A stretch of 64,000 nt of DNA, taken from Halanaerobiales bacterium (GTDB lineage Bacteria; Bacillota; Halanaerobiia; Halanaerobiales; DTU029). The stretch's first letter is position 1, and every line of letters begins with the position of its first letter. Both the position numbers and the translations under genes were made by a program. This document shows, piece after piece, positions 37,647 to 46,156 of this stretch. The DNA lies in the NCBI GenBank assembly GCA_029981855.1, contig JARRCS010000015.1, positions 1 through 64,000 on the forward strand, in the 5' to 3' direction. Under the pieces are notes generated by a model. That model did not search any database, had not been told where the DNA came from, and saw only the letters and a list, made by a program, of their open reading frames with translations.

Positions 37647-38408
37647 TTAGAGCAATCCATAGATCTCCTTATACATCTCCGTAAAATCCCTGCTCAATTG
37701 GTCCCGGGGCCTGGTTAGTTTATTCTCCATTACTTTTTTTACCCGGCCCGGGGAGCTACCCATAACAACAATCCGGTCAGAAAGCAGGAGTGCTTCTCTA
37801 ATATCATGAGTAACAAAAATAATAGTACTCTCTGATTCCTGCCAGATCTTCAAGAGCATCTCCTGCAGGGTACTCCTGGTCTGACCGTCCAGGCTGGCAA
37901 AGGGTTCATCCATCAGCATTATTTCAGGGCTGGTAGCTAATGCCCGGGCCAGGGCAGCCCTCTGTTTCATTCCCCCTGATAACTGATGGGGGTAAAAATG
38001 CAAAAACTCATCTAACTGTACCCTTGCTAGATATCTGCGGGCGATCTCCTCCCTCTCTTTCCTCGAGCTACCGACTTTTTTTAATTTTAAGGGAAAAACC
38101 ACATTCTGTAGGACCGTTTTCCAGGGGAACAGCTGGTTAAAGTCCTGAAAGACCATAATCCGGTCAGCATCAGGACCGGACAAAGGTTTCCCTTTTAAAG
38201 AAATACTGCCTGAATCGGGCTTAAGAAAACCGGCAATTAATCTCAAAAGGGTAGATTTACCGCAGCCGGAAGGGCCCAGTACTGATAAAAGCTCTCCCTT
38301 TTTTACGCTCATATTCATCCTCTGTAGAACCAGCAACTTATTTTTGCCTGTTACAAATGATCTGGACAGGTCTTTAATCTCCAGAAGATTCATATCTGCA
38401 TTCCCCAT
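37647..38408 (-). CDS. ABC importer ATPase (SsuB/TauB/ThiZ-like)
   Basis: The 253-residue ATPase has Walker A GPSGCGKSTLLR, signature QLSGGMKQRAALARALA, Walker B IMLMDEPFASLD and switch FVTHDIREAL. These match the nitrate/sulfonate/taurine importer class. It overlaps the permease gene by 19 nt and is the last gene of the importer. The substrate is not certain. Confidence 0.9.
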   Translation of the reverse strand: MGNADMNLLEIKDLSRSFVTGKNKLLVLQRMNMSVKKGELLSVLGPSGCGKSTLLRLIAGFLKPDSGSISLKGKPLSGPDADRIMVFQDFNQLFPWKTVLQNVVFPLKLKKVGSSRKEREEIARRYLARVQLDEFLHFYPHQLSGGMKQRAALARALATSPEIMLMDEPFASLDGQTRSTLQEMLLKIWQESESTIIFVTHDIREALLLSDRIVVMGSSPGRVKKVMENKLTRPRDQLSRDFTEMYKEIYGLL

Positions 38409-39169
38409 CTTTTAACCGTAATATCCTCCACTTTATTAAATAAAAGATCCTCCACCAGGACCCCGATTATAACAATAACGATTAAGCCGGCAAATACCCC
38501 GGGGATATCAAAGAAAACCCGTTTCTTGAAGATATACCAGCCCAGTCCACCGATACCACCTGCTGCACCAAAGAGCATCTCGGCACTTATTAAGGCCCGC
38601 CAGGCTCTTGCCCAGCCGATCTTTATACCAGCTAAAAAATAAGGCAGAGATGCCGGGGTCATAATATACCACATGATCTTCAGGGAGTTTAATCCGTAAT
38701 TCTCTCCCACCAGCCTGTAGATCTCGGGGATTGCTCTAAATCCGGTTAATAAATTAAGCACTAGCGGCCAGAGCACCGAATGAACGATTATAAAGATAAT
38801 TGCTTTGGTTCCGGCGCCAAACCAGATTAAAACCAGAGGCATCAGGGCGATTCCCGGCAGGGGATGGGCGATAGCCAGTAGGGTTTCCACCATTCCCGCA
38901 AAGGTTTTTGAACTAATTGCTAACAGGGATAAGATCAGAGCTATAATCAGACTAATAATTAGACCCCTTAAAATTAGAGAAAGGGAGATGATTGTCTGCC
39001 TTATTAATTCTCCATTTAGAAGGGAAAGATAGAATGACTTTAAAACCGTCTCCGGCGAAGGAAAGATTAGAGGTGAAAAAAGGCCGCTTAAAGAGATTGC
39101 CTTCCATATTCCTGCAATCACTAAAATCCAGAAAAGGCGCTGAAAGTAATTATTTTTCATCTTTAACAT
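38390..39169 (-). CDS. ABC importer permease (SsuC/TauC-like)
   Basis: The 259-residue permease has about six transmembrane segments and the BPD_transp_1 fold. The EAA-like cytoplasmic loop is ENYGLNSLKIMWYIMTPASL. The later segment ARAWRALISAEMLFGAAGG is characteristic of nitrate/sulfonate/taurine permeases. It overlaps both neighbouring genes, so the three importer genes are translationally coupled. Confidence 0.9.
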   Translation of the reverse strand: MLKMKNNYFQRLFWILVIAGIWKAISLSGLFSPLIFPSPETVLKSFYLSLLNGELIRQTIISLSLILRGLIISLIIALILSLLAISSKTFAGMVETLLAIAHPLPGIALMPLVLIWFGAGTKAIIFIIVHSVLWPLVLNLLTGFRAIPEIYRLVGENYGLNSLKIMWYIMTPASLPYFLAGIKIGWARAWRALISAEMLFGAAGGIGGLGWYIFKKRVFFDIPGVFAGLIVIVIIGVLVEDLLFNKVEDITVKRWGMQI

Positions 39170-40118
39170 CTTCCCAGATTACCTCTTCCCGGCTGGCATA
39201 GATTTTGGAGATATAGTTGTTCTTCTTTAAAAAGTGAGCAAACTCATCGAGCCCCTTGATTACTGGAGTATATTTCATCCCGGGCCAGGTAATATATTTT
39301 AAGACTTCTTCCTCCGGCAGATTATATTCTGTTGCCAGGATAGCTGCAGCTTCTTCAGGATGGTCATTAATAAAATCTATCGCCTCTCTTAAAGAGCTAA
39401 CAAAGGCTTTATAAACCCGGGGGTTGTTATCATAAAACTTCTCGGTAGCAGCCCCGACGATAAAGGTAAACTCCTTCCCCATGGCCTCTTTCCCGCTTAA
39501 AATCTGATGCATCTTCCCATCTTTAAGTTCCTTAAAAATATATGGTGGGGAGGTAAAATGAGCGGTAATCTCCTTTCGGGAAAGCAGGGCATTCATCCCA
39601 TCAGGATGGGCCATTGTTACCAGAAGGTCATCTAACTTACGAGGGTTAGAGAACTCCCTTTCACAGGCCATGGAAAGCAGAATATGCTGGATGCTCCCGG
39701 GCTGGGGGAGGGCAATCCTGTCTTCCGGGGAAAAATCCCTGATGGATTTAATGTCATCCCTATAAGTTACCAGCCCCAGAGGACTGATAGAAAGCCCGCT
39801 GATAATCTTCCACTTCATCCCCTTATCCCAGGCGATTAAAAAGGGAGGTATGGCCATAAACCCTATATCCAGCTTACCGGCCAGCATCGCCTCTCTGATA
39901 GCGGCAGTATTACCCAGTTGTTCCCAGTTAACCTCTATTCCGGGAAGGTTTTTTTCCAGAAAACCTTTTGCTTTCATTATCTGCAGAGGTGCGTAGGCCA
40001 GACCATATTGTTCAGCTATCGAGATTCTATTTTCAACTTCCTTTTTGCAACCGCTAAGCAGTAGTATAAAGAGAATGCTTATTAGTATTATTGCTGAATA
40101 TTTCCTCATCTCGTTCAC
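39150..40118 (-). CDS. ABC importer substrate-binding lipoprotein (NMT1/SsuA-like)
   Basis: The 322-residue protein has a lipoprotein signal ending LLLSGC (Cys24). The binding-fold motifs are AEQYGLAYAPLQIMKAKGFL, LAGKLDIGFMAIPPFLIAWD and ITAHFTSPPYIF, typical of the NMT1/SsuA family that binds sulfonates, nitrate or pyrimidine-like precursors. It is the first importer gene. It lies 43 nt after the ATP-grasp gene on the same strand. Confidence 0.9.
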   Translation of the reverse strand: MNEMRKYSAIILISILFILLLSGCKKEVENRISIAEQYGLAYAPLQIMKAKGFLEKNLPGIEVNWEQLGNTAAIREAMLAGKLDIGFMAIPPFLIAWDKGMKWKIISGLSISPLGLVTYRDDIKSIRDFSPEDRIALPQPGSIQHILLSMACEREFSNPRKLDDLLVTMAHPDGMNALLSRKEITAHFTSPPYIFKELKDGKMHQILSGKEAMGKEFTFIVGAATEKFYDNNPRVYKAFVSSLREAIDFINDHPEEAAAILATEYNLPEEEVLKYITWPGMKYTPVIKGLDEFAHFLKKNNYISKIYASREEVIWEDVKDEK

Positions 40119-40161
40119 CTCTCTAGTTACTTTATCTATTATAAAGGGTATCCTCCCCTTG

Positions 40162-41433
40162 TTATGAACTACATCGGGAATAAATTACCGGGGATTTTGT
40201 CCCAGTCTTTCTAATTACCAGATTATTTCCTTCTTCATCAAAAATCTTCAGCCGGGCAAAGACCCGGTTCAGGTTTTTAGCTAGATGCTCCCTGTCTTTA
40301 CCCCCAACAAGTATATATCCGGCCCGCTGGGTAGCATTTTTAATCTCTCCGATCTCATCCCCTATTTTAAAATTAAATCCTGCCTCAATTACCCCAGGCA
40401 GCCTCTTTAAACTATTCAGGTCTGTCAATCTTTTGATTTTGCCGGGCCAGGCAAAAAATAGCTGGGCCGAAAACCATTTATTATTATTAGTAAGGTCATA
40501 TTCCTTAAGGGGAGCCGGATCTATTTCCAGACCCAGGGCTGCATCGATCATCATCTCCAGAATATCCACCCCGGTTAAATGGGGAATAAATACATCCTCA
40601 TAGGCCCCACCGATCCGGCAGGCAACCTCATTAATCCTGATCCCTTCATCTCCAACCAGCATTTGAATATAGATGGGCCCGTTCCGGATATTAAACCCTT
40701 TAACTATTTTCGCCGATATCTCCCGGATCTCCTGGAAATACCTTTTTAAATAGCGAGAGGGAAAATTATGAGCGCTGCAGATACCGATATGGGGACCGTT
40801 CTCAAAGGTCACCCTGTCGGTAACGGTAAGCAGATAAACCCTGCCCTCTTTAACCCAGCCACTAACCGTTATTTCATCACTCTCATAATACTCTTCTACC
40901 AGTATCTCCTCTTCCCGGGAGAAACTTAAGACATCAGTAAAATGCTCCCTGATCTCCCTAATAGAACCCAGTCTATAAACCCCCCGCTGCCCCTGGCTAT
41001 CCAGGGGTTTTACTACCACCGGAAAGTTCATTCCATCCAGCTTACTGTCAGAAAAATCCTTCTTTAAAAACCTAAAATTAACGGTGGGAATTCCCTCTGC
41101 TTTAAACCTATTCTTCATAATCCTTTTATTTGTGACCGCTTTTGCGGTGGTTAGATCAATTAAAGAAGGCAGTCCCAGCTCTGCTGCCACTTTAGCAGCT
41201 GTATAAACAGGCTGATCAGTCCCGGTAGTCATTACTCCATCGACAGCATACTTTTTAGCAACCTCAATATTTCCTTCTACATCAAATGTGCTGGTAAGCT
41301 CTCCAAAATCTGAAAGTTCCTTGCCCGGGGCATCGGGGTAATAGTCGGAAACGATGACAGTATGGCCCTTCTCTTTAGCCCGTCTGATGGCGTTAAGCTG
41401 GCAGCTTCCCCCGCCCAGGATTAATAGTTTCAT
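40162..41433 (-). CDS. ATP-grasp ligase
   Basis: The 423-residue enzyme should use ATP to join a carboxylate with an amine or thiol. The pre-ATP-grasp start is LLILGGGSCQLNAIRRAKEK. The grasp domain has FPVVVKPLDSQGQRGVYRL and IRINEVACRIGGAYEDVFIP. It resembles PurK/CarB-like and peptide-forming ligases but has no clear specificity signature. It sits between the glycosyltransferase gene and the importer, so it may modify a small molecule that the cluster makes or takes up. Confidence 0.82.
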   Translation of the reverse strand: MKLLILGGGSCQLNAIRRAKEKGHTVIVSDYYPDAPGKELSDFGELTSTFDVEGNIEVAKKYAVDGVMTTGTDQPVYTAAKVAAELGLPSLIDLTTAKAVTNKRIMKNRFKAEGIPTVNFRFLKKDFSDSKLDGMNFPVVVKPLDSQGQRGVYRLGSIREIREHFTDVLSFSREEEILVEEYYESDEITVSGWVKEGRVYLLTVTDRVTFENGPHIGICSAHNFPSRYLKRYFQEIREISAKIVKGFNIRNGPIYIQMLVGDEGIRINEVACRIGGAYEDVFIPHLTGVDILEMMIDAALGLEIDPAPLKEYDLTNNNKWFSAQLFFAWPGKIKRLTDLNSLKRLPGVIEAGFNFKIGDEIGEIKNATQRAGYILVGGKDREHLAKNLNRVFARLKIFDEEGNNLVIRKTGTKSPVIYSRCSS

Positions 41434-41445
41434 CTTTTCGCTCCT

Positions 41446-42183
41446 TTAAAGCCTGATATCTTTAATCTCGTACTGAGGTCTAGATGAAGTAAATACTTTT
41501 AGTAATGATGATTTTGAGTAATAGATATAGAGTTTCAAAAACAGAGTAAGAAGTTTAAAAAAATGGTAGTTAGATTTGCCGTATTTTCTGCTATCATGTT
41601 CAACAATAACATTACCAACATTATCAGTATATTTAAAAATGATTGCCGAAATATAGACAAAGGAGGTTTTCTCGCTAATAATCTTCTCTAACAGGTTCCT
41701 TTTAAAGGCCCGGAAACTACTGATTTTGATTCCCTCCAGTTTGTCCGTTATCCGGTTAAATAGGTGGTTGGTAAGTTTTGAACCGATTCTTCTGTATAAG
41801 GAGTGCTGTTTTACCGTCGGAATGCCAAAAACAGCATCATAACCCTTATCCAGGGTTAAAAGGAGCTTTTCAATCTCTTCCGGTAGATGCTGCAGATCAT
41901 CATCAAGAGTAATAATATATTCCCCGGTCGCATAATGAAAACCACATAATAAAGCATTCTGCTGGCCGAAGTTACCGGCAAGGCTAATTGCCTTAACCCT
42001 CCGGTCTTTAGAGCGCAGTTGGAGAATCTTTTTAAAACTATCATCCCTGCTGCCGTCATCTACCATGATTATTTCGTATCTCTGGCAGATTCTCTTTAAA
42101 ATGTGAAGAAGCCTTTCATATAACTCCTCCAGAGAATCACTACTGTTATAGACTGGAATAACTACTGATATGCTCGGCCACAT
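41446..42183 (-). CDS. family 2 glycosyltransferase (DPM1/ArnC-like)
   Basis: The 245-residue protein has ISVVIPVYNSSDSLEELYER, MVDDGSRDDSF and YIITLDDDLQHLPEEIEKLL, the GT-A nucleotide-sugar and DxD-type metal motifs. ArnC/DPM1 relatives transfer sugar to polyprenyl phosphate and have C-terminal membrane helices; here those are absent or weak. It starts one nucleotide after the aminotransferase gene, strongly coupled. Confidence 0.87.
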   Translation of the reverse strand: MWPSISVVIPVYNSSDSLEELYERLLHILKRICQRYEIIMVDDGSRDDSFKKILQLRSKDRRVKAISLAGNFGQQNALLCGFHYATGEYIITLDDDLQHLPEEIEKLLLTLDKGYDAVFGIPTVKQHSLYRRIGSKLTNHLFNRITDKLEGIKISSFRAFKRNLLEKIISEKTSFVYISAIIFKYTDNVGNVIVEHDSRKYGKSNYHFFKLLTLFLKLYIYYSKSSLLKVFTSSRPQYEIKDIRL

Positions 42184-42184
42184 T

Positions 42185-43330
42185 TTAAAGCTCCTTAAAT
42201 ATTTCCCTCAATTTAGCAACCACATACTCCATTTCCTCTTTTTTCATTCCAGTATAAAGCGGTAACCTCATAAGACAGTTGCTAACCTTCTCTGTAATCG
42301 GAAGGTCTCCGGCCTTATAACCAAGTCTCCTCCCCATGGTTGAGCTATGCAGGGGTATATAATGAATAACTGCCGAGATCCCACTTCTCTGCAGCTTAAA
42401 AATAACAGCATCTCTGATCTTCTCGCTTTCGAAAAGGAGATAAAATAGATGGTAATTAGAATCACAATCCCCGGGTACAGTGGTTATCCCTCTAATTAAA
42501 CCCGAATCGAGATAGTTTTTCAACTGTTCAGTATAGTAATCATGGATTATCCTCCTACGGGATTTTATCTCTTCCAGCTGATTTAACTGAGCATATAAAA
42601 AAGCCATTAAGAGATCAGAGGGGAGATAACTCGAACCCTGTTCAACCCAGGAATATTTTTCAACCTCCCCCCTAAGAAATTGAGCTTTATTCGTTCCTTT
42701 TTCCCGGATAATCTCTGCTTTTTTAATAATAATGGGATTGCTACTGTTAATCGCTATTGCCCCACCCTCACCAGAAATATAATTTTTCGTCCCGTGAAAA
42801 CTATAGCAGCCAATATCTCCCCAGGTTCCCAGATATCTATCCTTATATCTGGCATTAACCGCCTGGGCAGCATCTTCTATCACCATCAGCCCGTGCATTT
42901 TTGCCAGCTCCATAATCCTGTCCATTTCACAACCTATACCTGCATAGTGGACGGGAATAATTACCCTGGTTTTTCCGGTAATCTTCCTCTCTATATCTAA
43001 GGGGTCGATGTTAAGAGTGTCTTCTTTTATCTCGGCAAATACCGGTCTGGCCCCCTGTTTCATTACTGCATTGGCGGTGGAGGGAAAGGTAAATGAGGGC
43101 ATTATAACTTCATCTCCCGGTTTCAGGTCGGCCAGCTGAGCGGCCATTTCCAGGGCATGGGTTCCAGAGGTAGTCATTAAGACCTTATTAATCCCAAACT
43201 TTTTCTCCAGAAGAGAACTTACTTGCCTGGTATAAAAGCCATCACCGGTTAGCTCTCTTCTTGCCAGGGCATCTTTTATGTATTCCATCTCTTCGCCGGT
43301 GTAAAATACTTGATTAAATGGTACCTTCAT
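42185..43330 (-). CDS. WecE/RffA-like sugar aminotransferase
   Basis: The 381-residue PLP enzyme belongs to the DegT/DnrJ/EryC1/StrS family. Its start FNQVFYTGEEMEYIKDALAR and segments TSGTHALEMAAQLADLKPGD, VPVHYAGIGCEMDRIMEL and FHGTKNYISGEGGA closely resemble WecE, which makes dTDP-4-amino-4,6-dideoxygalactose. The lysine in HGTKNY is the PLP-binding residue. It is adjacent to the GT2 gene and 17 nt after the LysR regulator. Confidence 0.88.
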   Translation of the reverse strand: MKVPFNQVFYTGEEMEYIKDALARRELTGDGFYTRQVSSLLEKKFGINKVLMTTSGTHALEMAAQLADLKPGDEVIMPSFTFPSTANAVMKQGARPVFAEIKEDTLNIDPLDIERKITGKTRVIIPVHYAGIGCEMDRIMELAKMHGLMVIEDAAQAVNARYKDRYLGTWGDIGCYSFHGTKNYISGEGGAIAINSSNPIIIKKAEIIREKGTNKAQFLRGEVEKYSWVEQGSSYLPSDLLMAFLYAQLNQLEEIKSRRRIIHDYYTEQLKNYLDSGLIRGITTVPGDCDSNYHLFYLLFESEKIRDAVIFKLQRSGISAVIHYIPLHSSTMGRRLGYKAGDLPITEKVSNCLMRLPLYTGMKKEEMEYVVAKLREIFKEL

Positions 43331-43347
43331 TGCTATACCTCTTTCTG

Positions 43348-44241
43348 TTAACAGCAGACATTGTTCCCCAGATTCTTAAACCCCTCGATAAACTCCCTGA
43401 CCGGATTGCTCAGGTCAGTATCTGCCTTATTGATAAGATAGATACTGTAATCAAGGCTGATATCTGGAATTTTTACAGTGATAAGTTCTTTAGAGAATAG
43501 CTCCTTTTTTACTGCTGAATACGGGAGAAAGGCTACTCCGTAGCCCTTAAGGACCAGTGACTTAACCGCCTCTGTTGATTCAAGGGTAAATACAATATTG
43601 AGGTCTTCGAGACTATAGTCGATCTTCTTTAAGTTGTTCTCCAGGTTTTCCTTGATTATACATTCCCCCTTAAGTACAATCAAAGGGTAGTTCAATATCT
43701 CCTTCAGATTAATTTCTTCAGGTATGTCGTAATTGGGTAAAGCAGCTAATACCACCTTTTCGTTAATAACCTCATAACATGATAGTGATTGGTTAGAGGG
43801 TTTGACATTTGCAAATCCAATATCACAGATATCATTCAGCACATCCTGCTCAATTTTTTCCGGGGAGCTGGAAACTAGATCATAGTTGTGGCTGGGATAT
43901 TTTTCCTTCATTTTGTAAAGGGCACAGGGCAAACAGTAGGTTGCTATCGTCCAGGCAGCCTCAATCTTTATTTCCTGATTATTTCCCTGGTTTTTTAGCT
44001 CATCCATCATCTTATTATAGGTTCTGATGATGTTATCGGAATACTTCAGGACAATATTTCCCCATTCAGTCAGCTCCACACCGCGGTTACTTCTAACAAA
44101 CAACTTAAATCCCAGGCTCTCCTCCAGTTTTTGCATCTGCTGGCTTAAAGCGGATTGTGAAATATGGGAACTATTAGCAACCTTTGATATGCTCTTCATC
44201 TTGGCAATCTTCAGGAAAAAATCAAGACACTCTATATGCAC
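43348..44241 (-). CDS. LysR-family transcriptional regulator
   Basis: I use the GTG at 44241 behind a GAGGGGGGGG tract (297 residues). The N-terminal helix-turn-helix is KVANSSHISQSALSQQMQKL. The C-terminal part is a periplasmic-binding-like effector domain of the LysR substrate-binding fold. It heads the minus-strand aminotransferase-importer group and is divergent from the YeeE-TusA operon, so it could control either. The effector is unknown. Confidence 0.9.
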   Translation of the reverse strand: MHIECLDFFLKIAKMKSISKVANSSHISQSALSQQMQKLEESLGFKLFVRSNRGVELTEWGNIVLKYSDNIIRTYNKMMDELKNQGNNQEIKIEAAWTIATYCLPCALYKMKEKYPSHNYDLVSSSPEKIEQDVLNDICDIGFANVKPSNQSLSCYEVINEKVVLAALPNYDIPEEINLKEILNYPLIVLKGECIIKENLENNLKKIDYSLEDLNIVFTLESTEAVKSLVLKGYGVAFLPYSAVKKELFSKELITVKIPDISLDYSIYLINKADTDLSNPVREFIEGFKNLGNNVCC

Positions 44242-44427
44242 TAAAACCCCCCCCCTCAACATTTATTAATCATTATAATATATTTATCCACCCATTACAA
44301 GTGAATAATTTCTGCTGTTATTACATTCTATAATATAGCATTACAATATCATATACTAAAAATAATGAATTATATGTTAAAATTAAATTGGGTTTGTTAA
44401 AAATATCTCAAAAAGGAGTGTGATGCT
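44242..44427. promoter_or_regulatory. divergent promoter region between lysR and yeeE
   Basis: The spacer is very AT-rich. It contains a palindrome-like TTCTATAATATAG at about 44326-44338 and several TTATAAT-like elements. LysR proteins often bind such divergent regions, but I cannot define the operator. Confidence 0.4.
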
Positions 44428-45132
44428 ATGGCTGAAGTAAGTAATACCGAAACAACCGGTTCTTCAATCAAAAGAAGCCTTTCATCCAGAAGAAGAAGTA
44501 GCAGGAAGCCTAAAAAGAACATGCTTCCATATGGCATCGGTCTATTAGTTGTCATAGTTATTATTGGCTTGCTCTTGTCTACCAAATCGGGTTTACTTGG
44601 TTTCTTCTGGTTAACAGGTATCGGTTTCGGATTTATCCTGCAAAAGGCAAGATTCTGTTTTACCGCTTCCCTCCGCGACCCTTACCTAACCGGAAGTACA
44701 AGCCTGACCAGGGCTGTACTGATAGCCTTTGCCGTAACTTCTATCGGTTTTACAGCTATCAAGTATGGAGCCTACATCAGAGGACTCCCTATTCCCGGAC
44801 AGGGTTATGTTGTACCAATTAGTCTAGCTACCGTAATTGGTGCTTTTATGTTCGGTATCGGAATGGTTATCTCAGGCGGCTGTGCCTCAGGAACCTTGAT
44901 GAGAGTAGGGGAAGGTTTTTTTATGCAGGTTTTATCCCTCATTTTCTTTATCATCGGTTCCTTATGGGGAGCCCATGACTTTGGCTGGTGGAAACTTCAT
45001 TTTATGCTTAAAGGGAAAGCCATTTTCTTGCCGGATATCTTTGGCTGGTTTGGTGCGATTGTTGTTCAACTTCTGTTTATTGCCTTTCTGTATATCCTGG
45101 CGGAAAAATGGGAAAACAGGAAACAGGCATAG
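44428..45132 (+). CDS. YeeE/YedE-family sulfur transporter, first half
   Basis: The 234-residue protein has a basic cytoplasmic N-terminus and about five to six membrane helices. Family motifs are GFILQKARFCFTASLRDPYL and GMVISGGCASGTLMRVGEGF, with conserved cysteines of thiosulfate transporters (YeeE/TsuA type). Full YeeE proteins are about 350 residues and have two such halves; the second half is encoded at 45525. AAAAAGGAG precedes the ATG. Confidence 0.85.
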   Translation: MAEVSNTETTGSSIKRSLSSRRRSSRKPKKNMLPYGIGLLVVIVIIGLLLSTKSGLLGFFWLTGIGFGFILQKARFCFTASLRDPYLTGSTSLTRAVLIAFAVTSIGFTAIKYGAYIRGLPIPGQGYVVPISLATVIGAFMFGIGMVISGGCASGTLMRVGEGFFMQVLSLIFFIIGSLWGAHDFGWWKLHFMLKGKAIFLPDIFGWFGAIVVQLLFIAFLYILAEKWENRKQA

Positions 45133-45211
45133 GTTTGTGAAAAATATTTTTTGTTTGTAACAAATTGACCTATCTGCCATAATCATTAACAAATAAAATT
45201 TATTGATGCTA

Positions 45212-45241
45212 GAAACCATGTTATCCATATAACATAGTTTC
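45212..45241. repeat. inverted repeat before tusA, related to 31.1 kb copy
   Basis: GAAACCATGTTAT pairs with ATAACATAGTTTC, with one mismatch, around a four-base loop. It lies about 40 nt before tusA and is followed by GAAAAAAATC. The stem differs from the 31118-31150 copy at several bases while mostly retaining pairing. Confidence 0.5.
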
Positions 45242-45282
45242 TTAGAAATTGAAAAAAATCAATTAATAAGGAGGAATTTTTA

Positions 45283-45510
45283 ATGGCTGAAAAGATTGTA
45301 GATGCTTTAGGTGAGGCCTGTCCGGTACCTTTAATTAAGGCTCAAAATGCAATAAAGGAGATGAATGTTGGCGATATCTTAATTCTTCAGATTGACCACA
45401 GCTGTGCCATGAAGAATGTCCCCGAATGGGCAAGAAAAGAAGGTCATAATGTAGAAATCGAGGAAGTAGATGACGGAGAATGGGAGATTATTATTGAGAA
45501 AGTTAAGTAA
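45283..45510 (+). CDS. tusA: TusA/SirA-family sulfur carrier
   Basis: The 75-residue protein has the family CPxP motif, GEACPVPLIKAQNAI, with Cys13 as the persulfide carrier. The fold ends EVDDGEWEIIIEKV. It is encoded between two YeeE-family halves, and TusA proteins commonly pair with YeeE for thiosulfate uptake. AAGGAGG lies just upstream. It should take sulfur from the transporter and pass it to cytoplasmic acceptors. Confidence 0.93.
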   Translation: MAEKIVDALGEACPVPLIKAQNAIKEMNVGDILILQIDHSCAMKNVPEWARKEGHNVEIEEVDDGEWEIIIEKVK

Positions 45511-45524
45511 GAGGAGGGGCTATC

Positions 45525-46058
45525 TTGGATATTAGGAAGAATGAGTTTTATAAAAAATGGTTTAAAAATGCCTGGACATATGTTGTTGGCGCCATCCTCT
45601 TATCGGTTTTTCAGATAATTACATTAGCAGTAACGGGAAACCCCTGGGGGGTTTCAGGTGTTTTGGCTAACTGGGGTGCCTGGCTCTATCAAGCAGTAGG
45701 CGGTAGTGTTGATAAGTGGTATTACTTTAGCAGTGAAGGGGCACAGAAAACACTAGAAGCCGGTTTCTGGAACCATGGCGGCTCAATGAGAAACCTGGGA
45801 ATTATCTTCGGGGCATTACTGGCAACCTTATTTGCTTCACAATTTAAGATTAAAAAAATAAAATCAAAAAAACAGGTGCTGGCTGCAGTTTTGGGTGGAT
45901 TATTGATGGGTTATGGTGCAAGAATCGGTTTCGGTTGTAATATCGGTGCATTATACAGCGGTATTGCATCCCTTTCCCTTTCAGGCTGGGTCTTTGCCCT
46001 TTTCCTGTTCCTAGGTGCCATGGTTGGTAGCAAACTTTTGGTTAAATTCTTTATGTAG
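45525..46058 (+). CDS. YeeE/YedE-family sulfur transporter, second half
   Basis: The 177-residue protein starts at a TTG behind GAGGAGGGGC. It has about four membrane helices. The family motif GGLLMGYGARIGFGCNIGAL carries the conserved cysteine. An early WNHGGSMRNLGIIFGALLA region is typical of the YeeE N-terminal half. Together with the protein from 44428 it would complete a transporter. It is 14 nt after tusA. Confidence 0.85.
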   Translation: MDIRKNEFYKKWFKNAWTYVVGAILLSVFQIITLAVTGNPWGVSGVLANWGAWLYQAVGGSVDKWYYFSSEGAQKTLEAGFWNHGGSMRNLGIIFGALLATLFASQFKIKKIKSKKQVLAAVLGGLLMGYGARIGFGCNIGALYSGIASLSLSGWVFALFLFLGAMVGSKLLVKFFM

Positions 46059-46067
46059 TTACCACAT

Positions 46068-46112
46068 AGCAATCAACCCTGTGTGAGGTTGATTGCTTAT
46101 TGTTTTATTTTT
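46068..46112 (+). terminator. terminator after the second YeeE gene
   Basis: AGCAATCAACC pairs with GGTTGATTGCT around an eight-base loop, followed by TTGTTTTATTTTTT. It may attenuate transcription into the downstream reductase gene. Confidence 0.82.
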
Positions 46113-46156
46113 TAAGGACATATGTCAAGAATAAGGAATAATCAAGGAGGTATATT

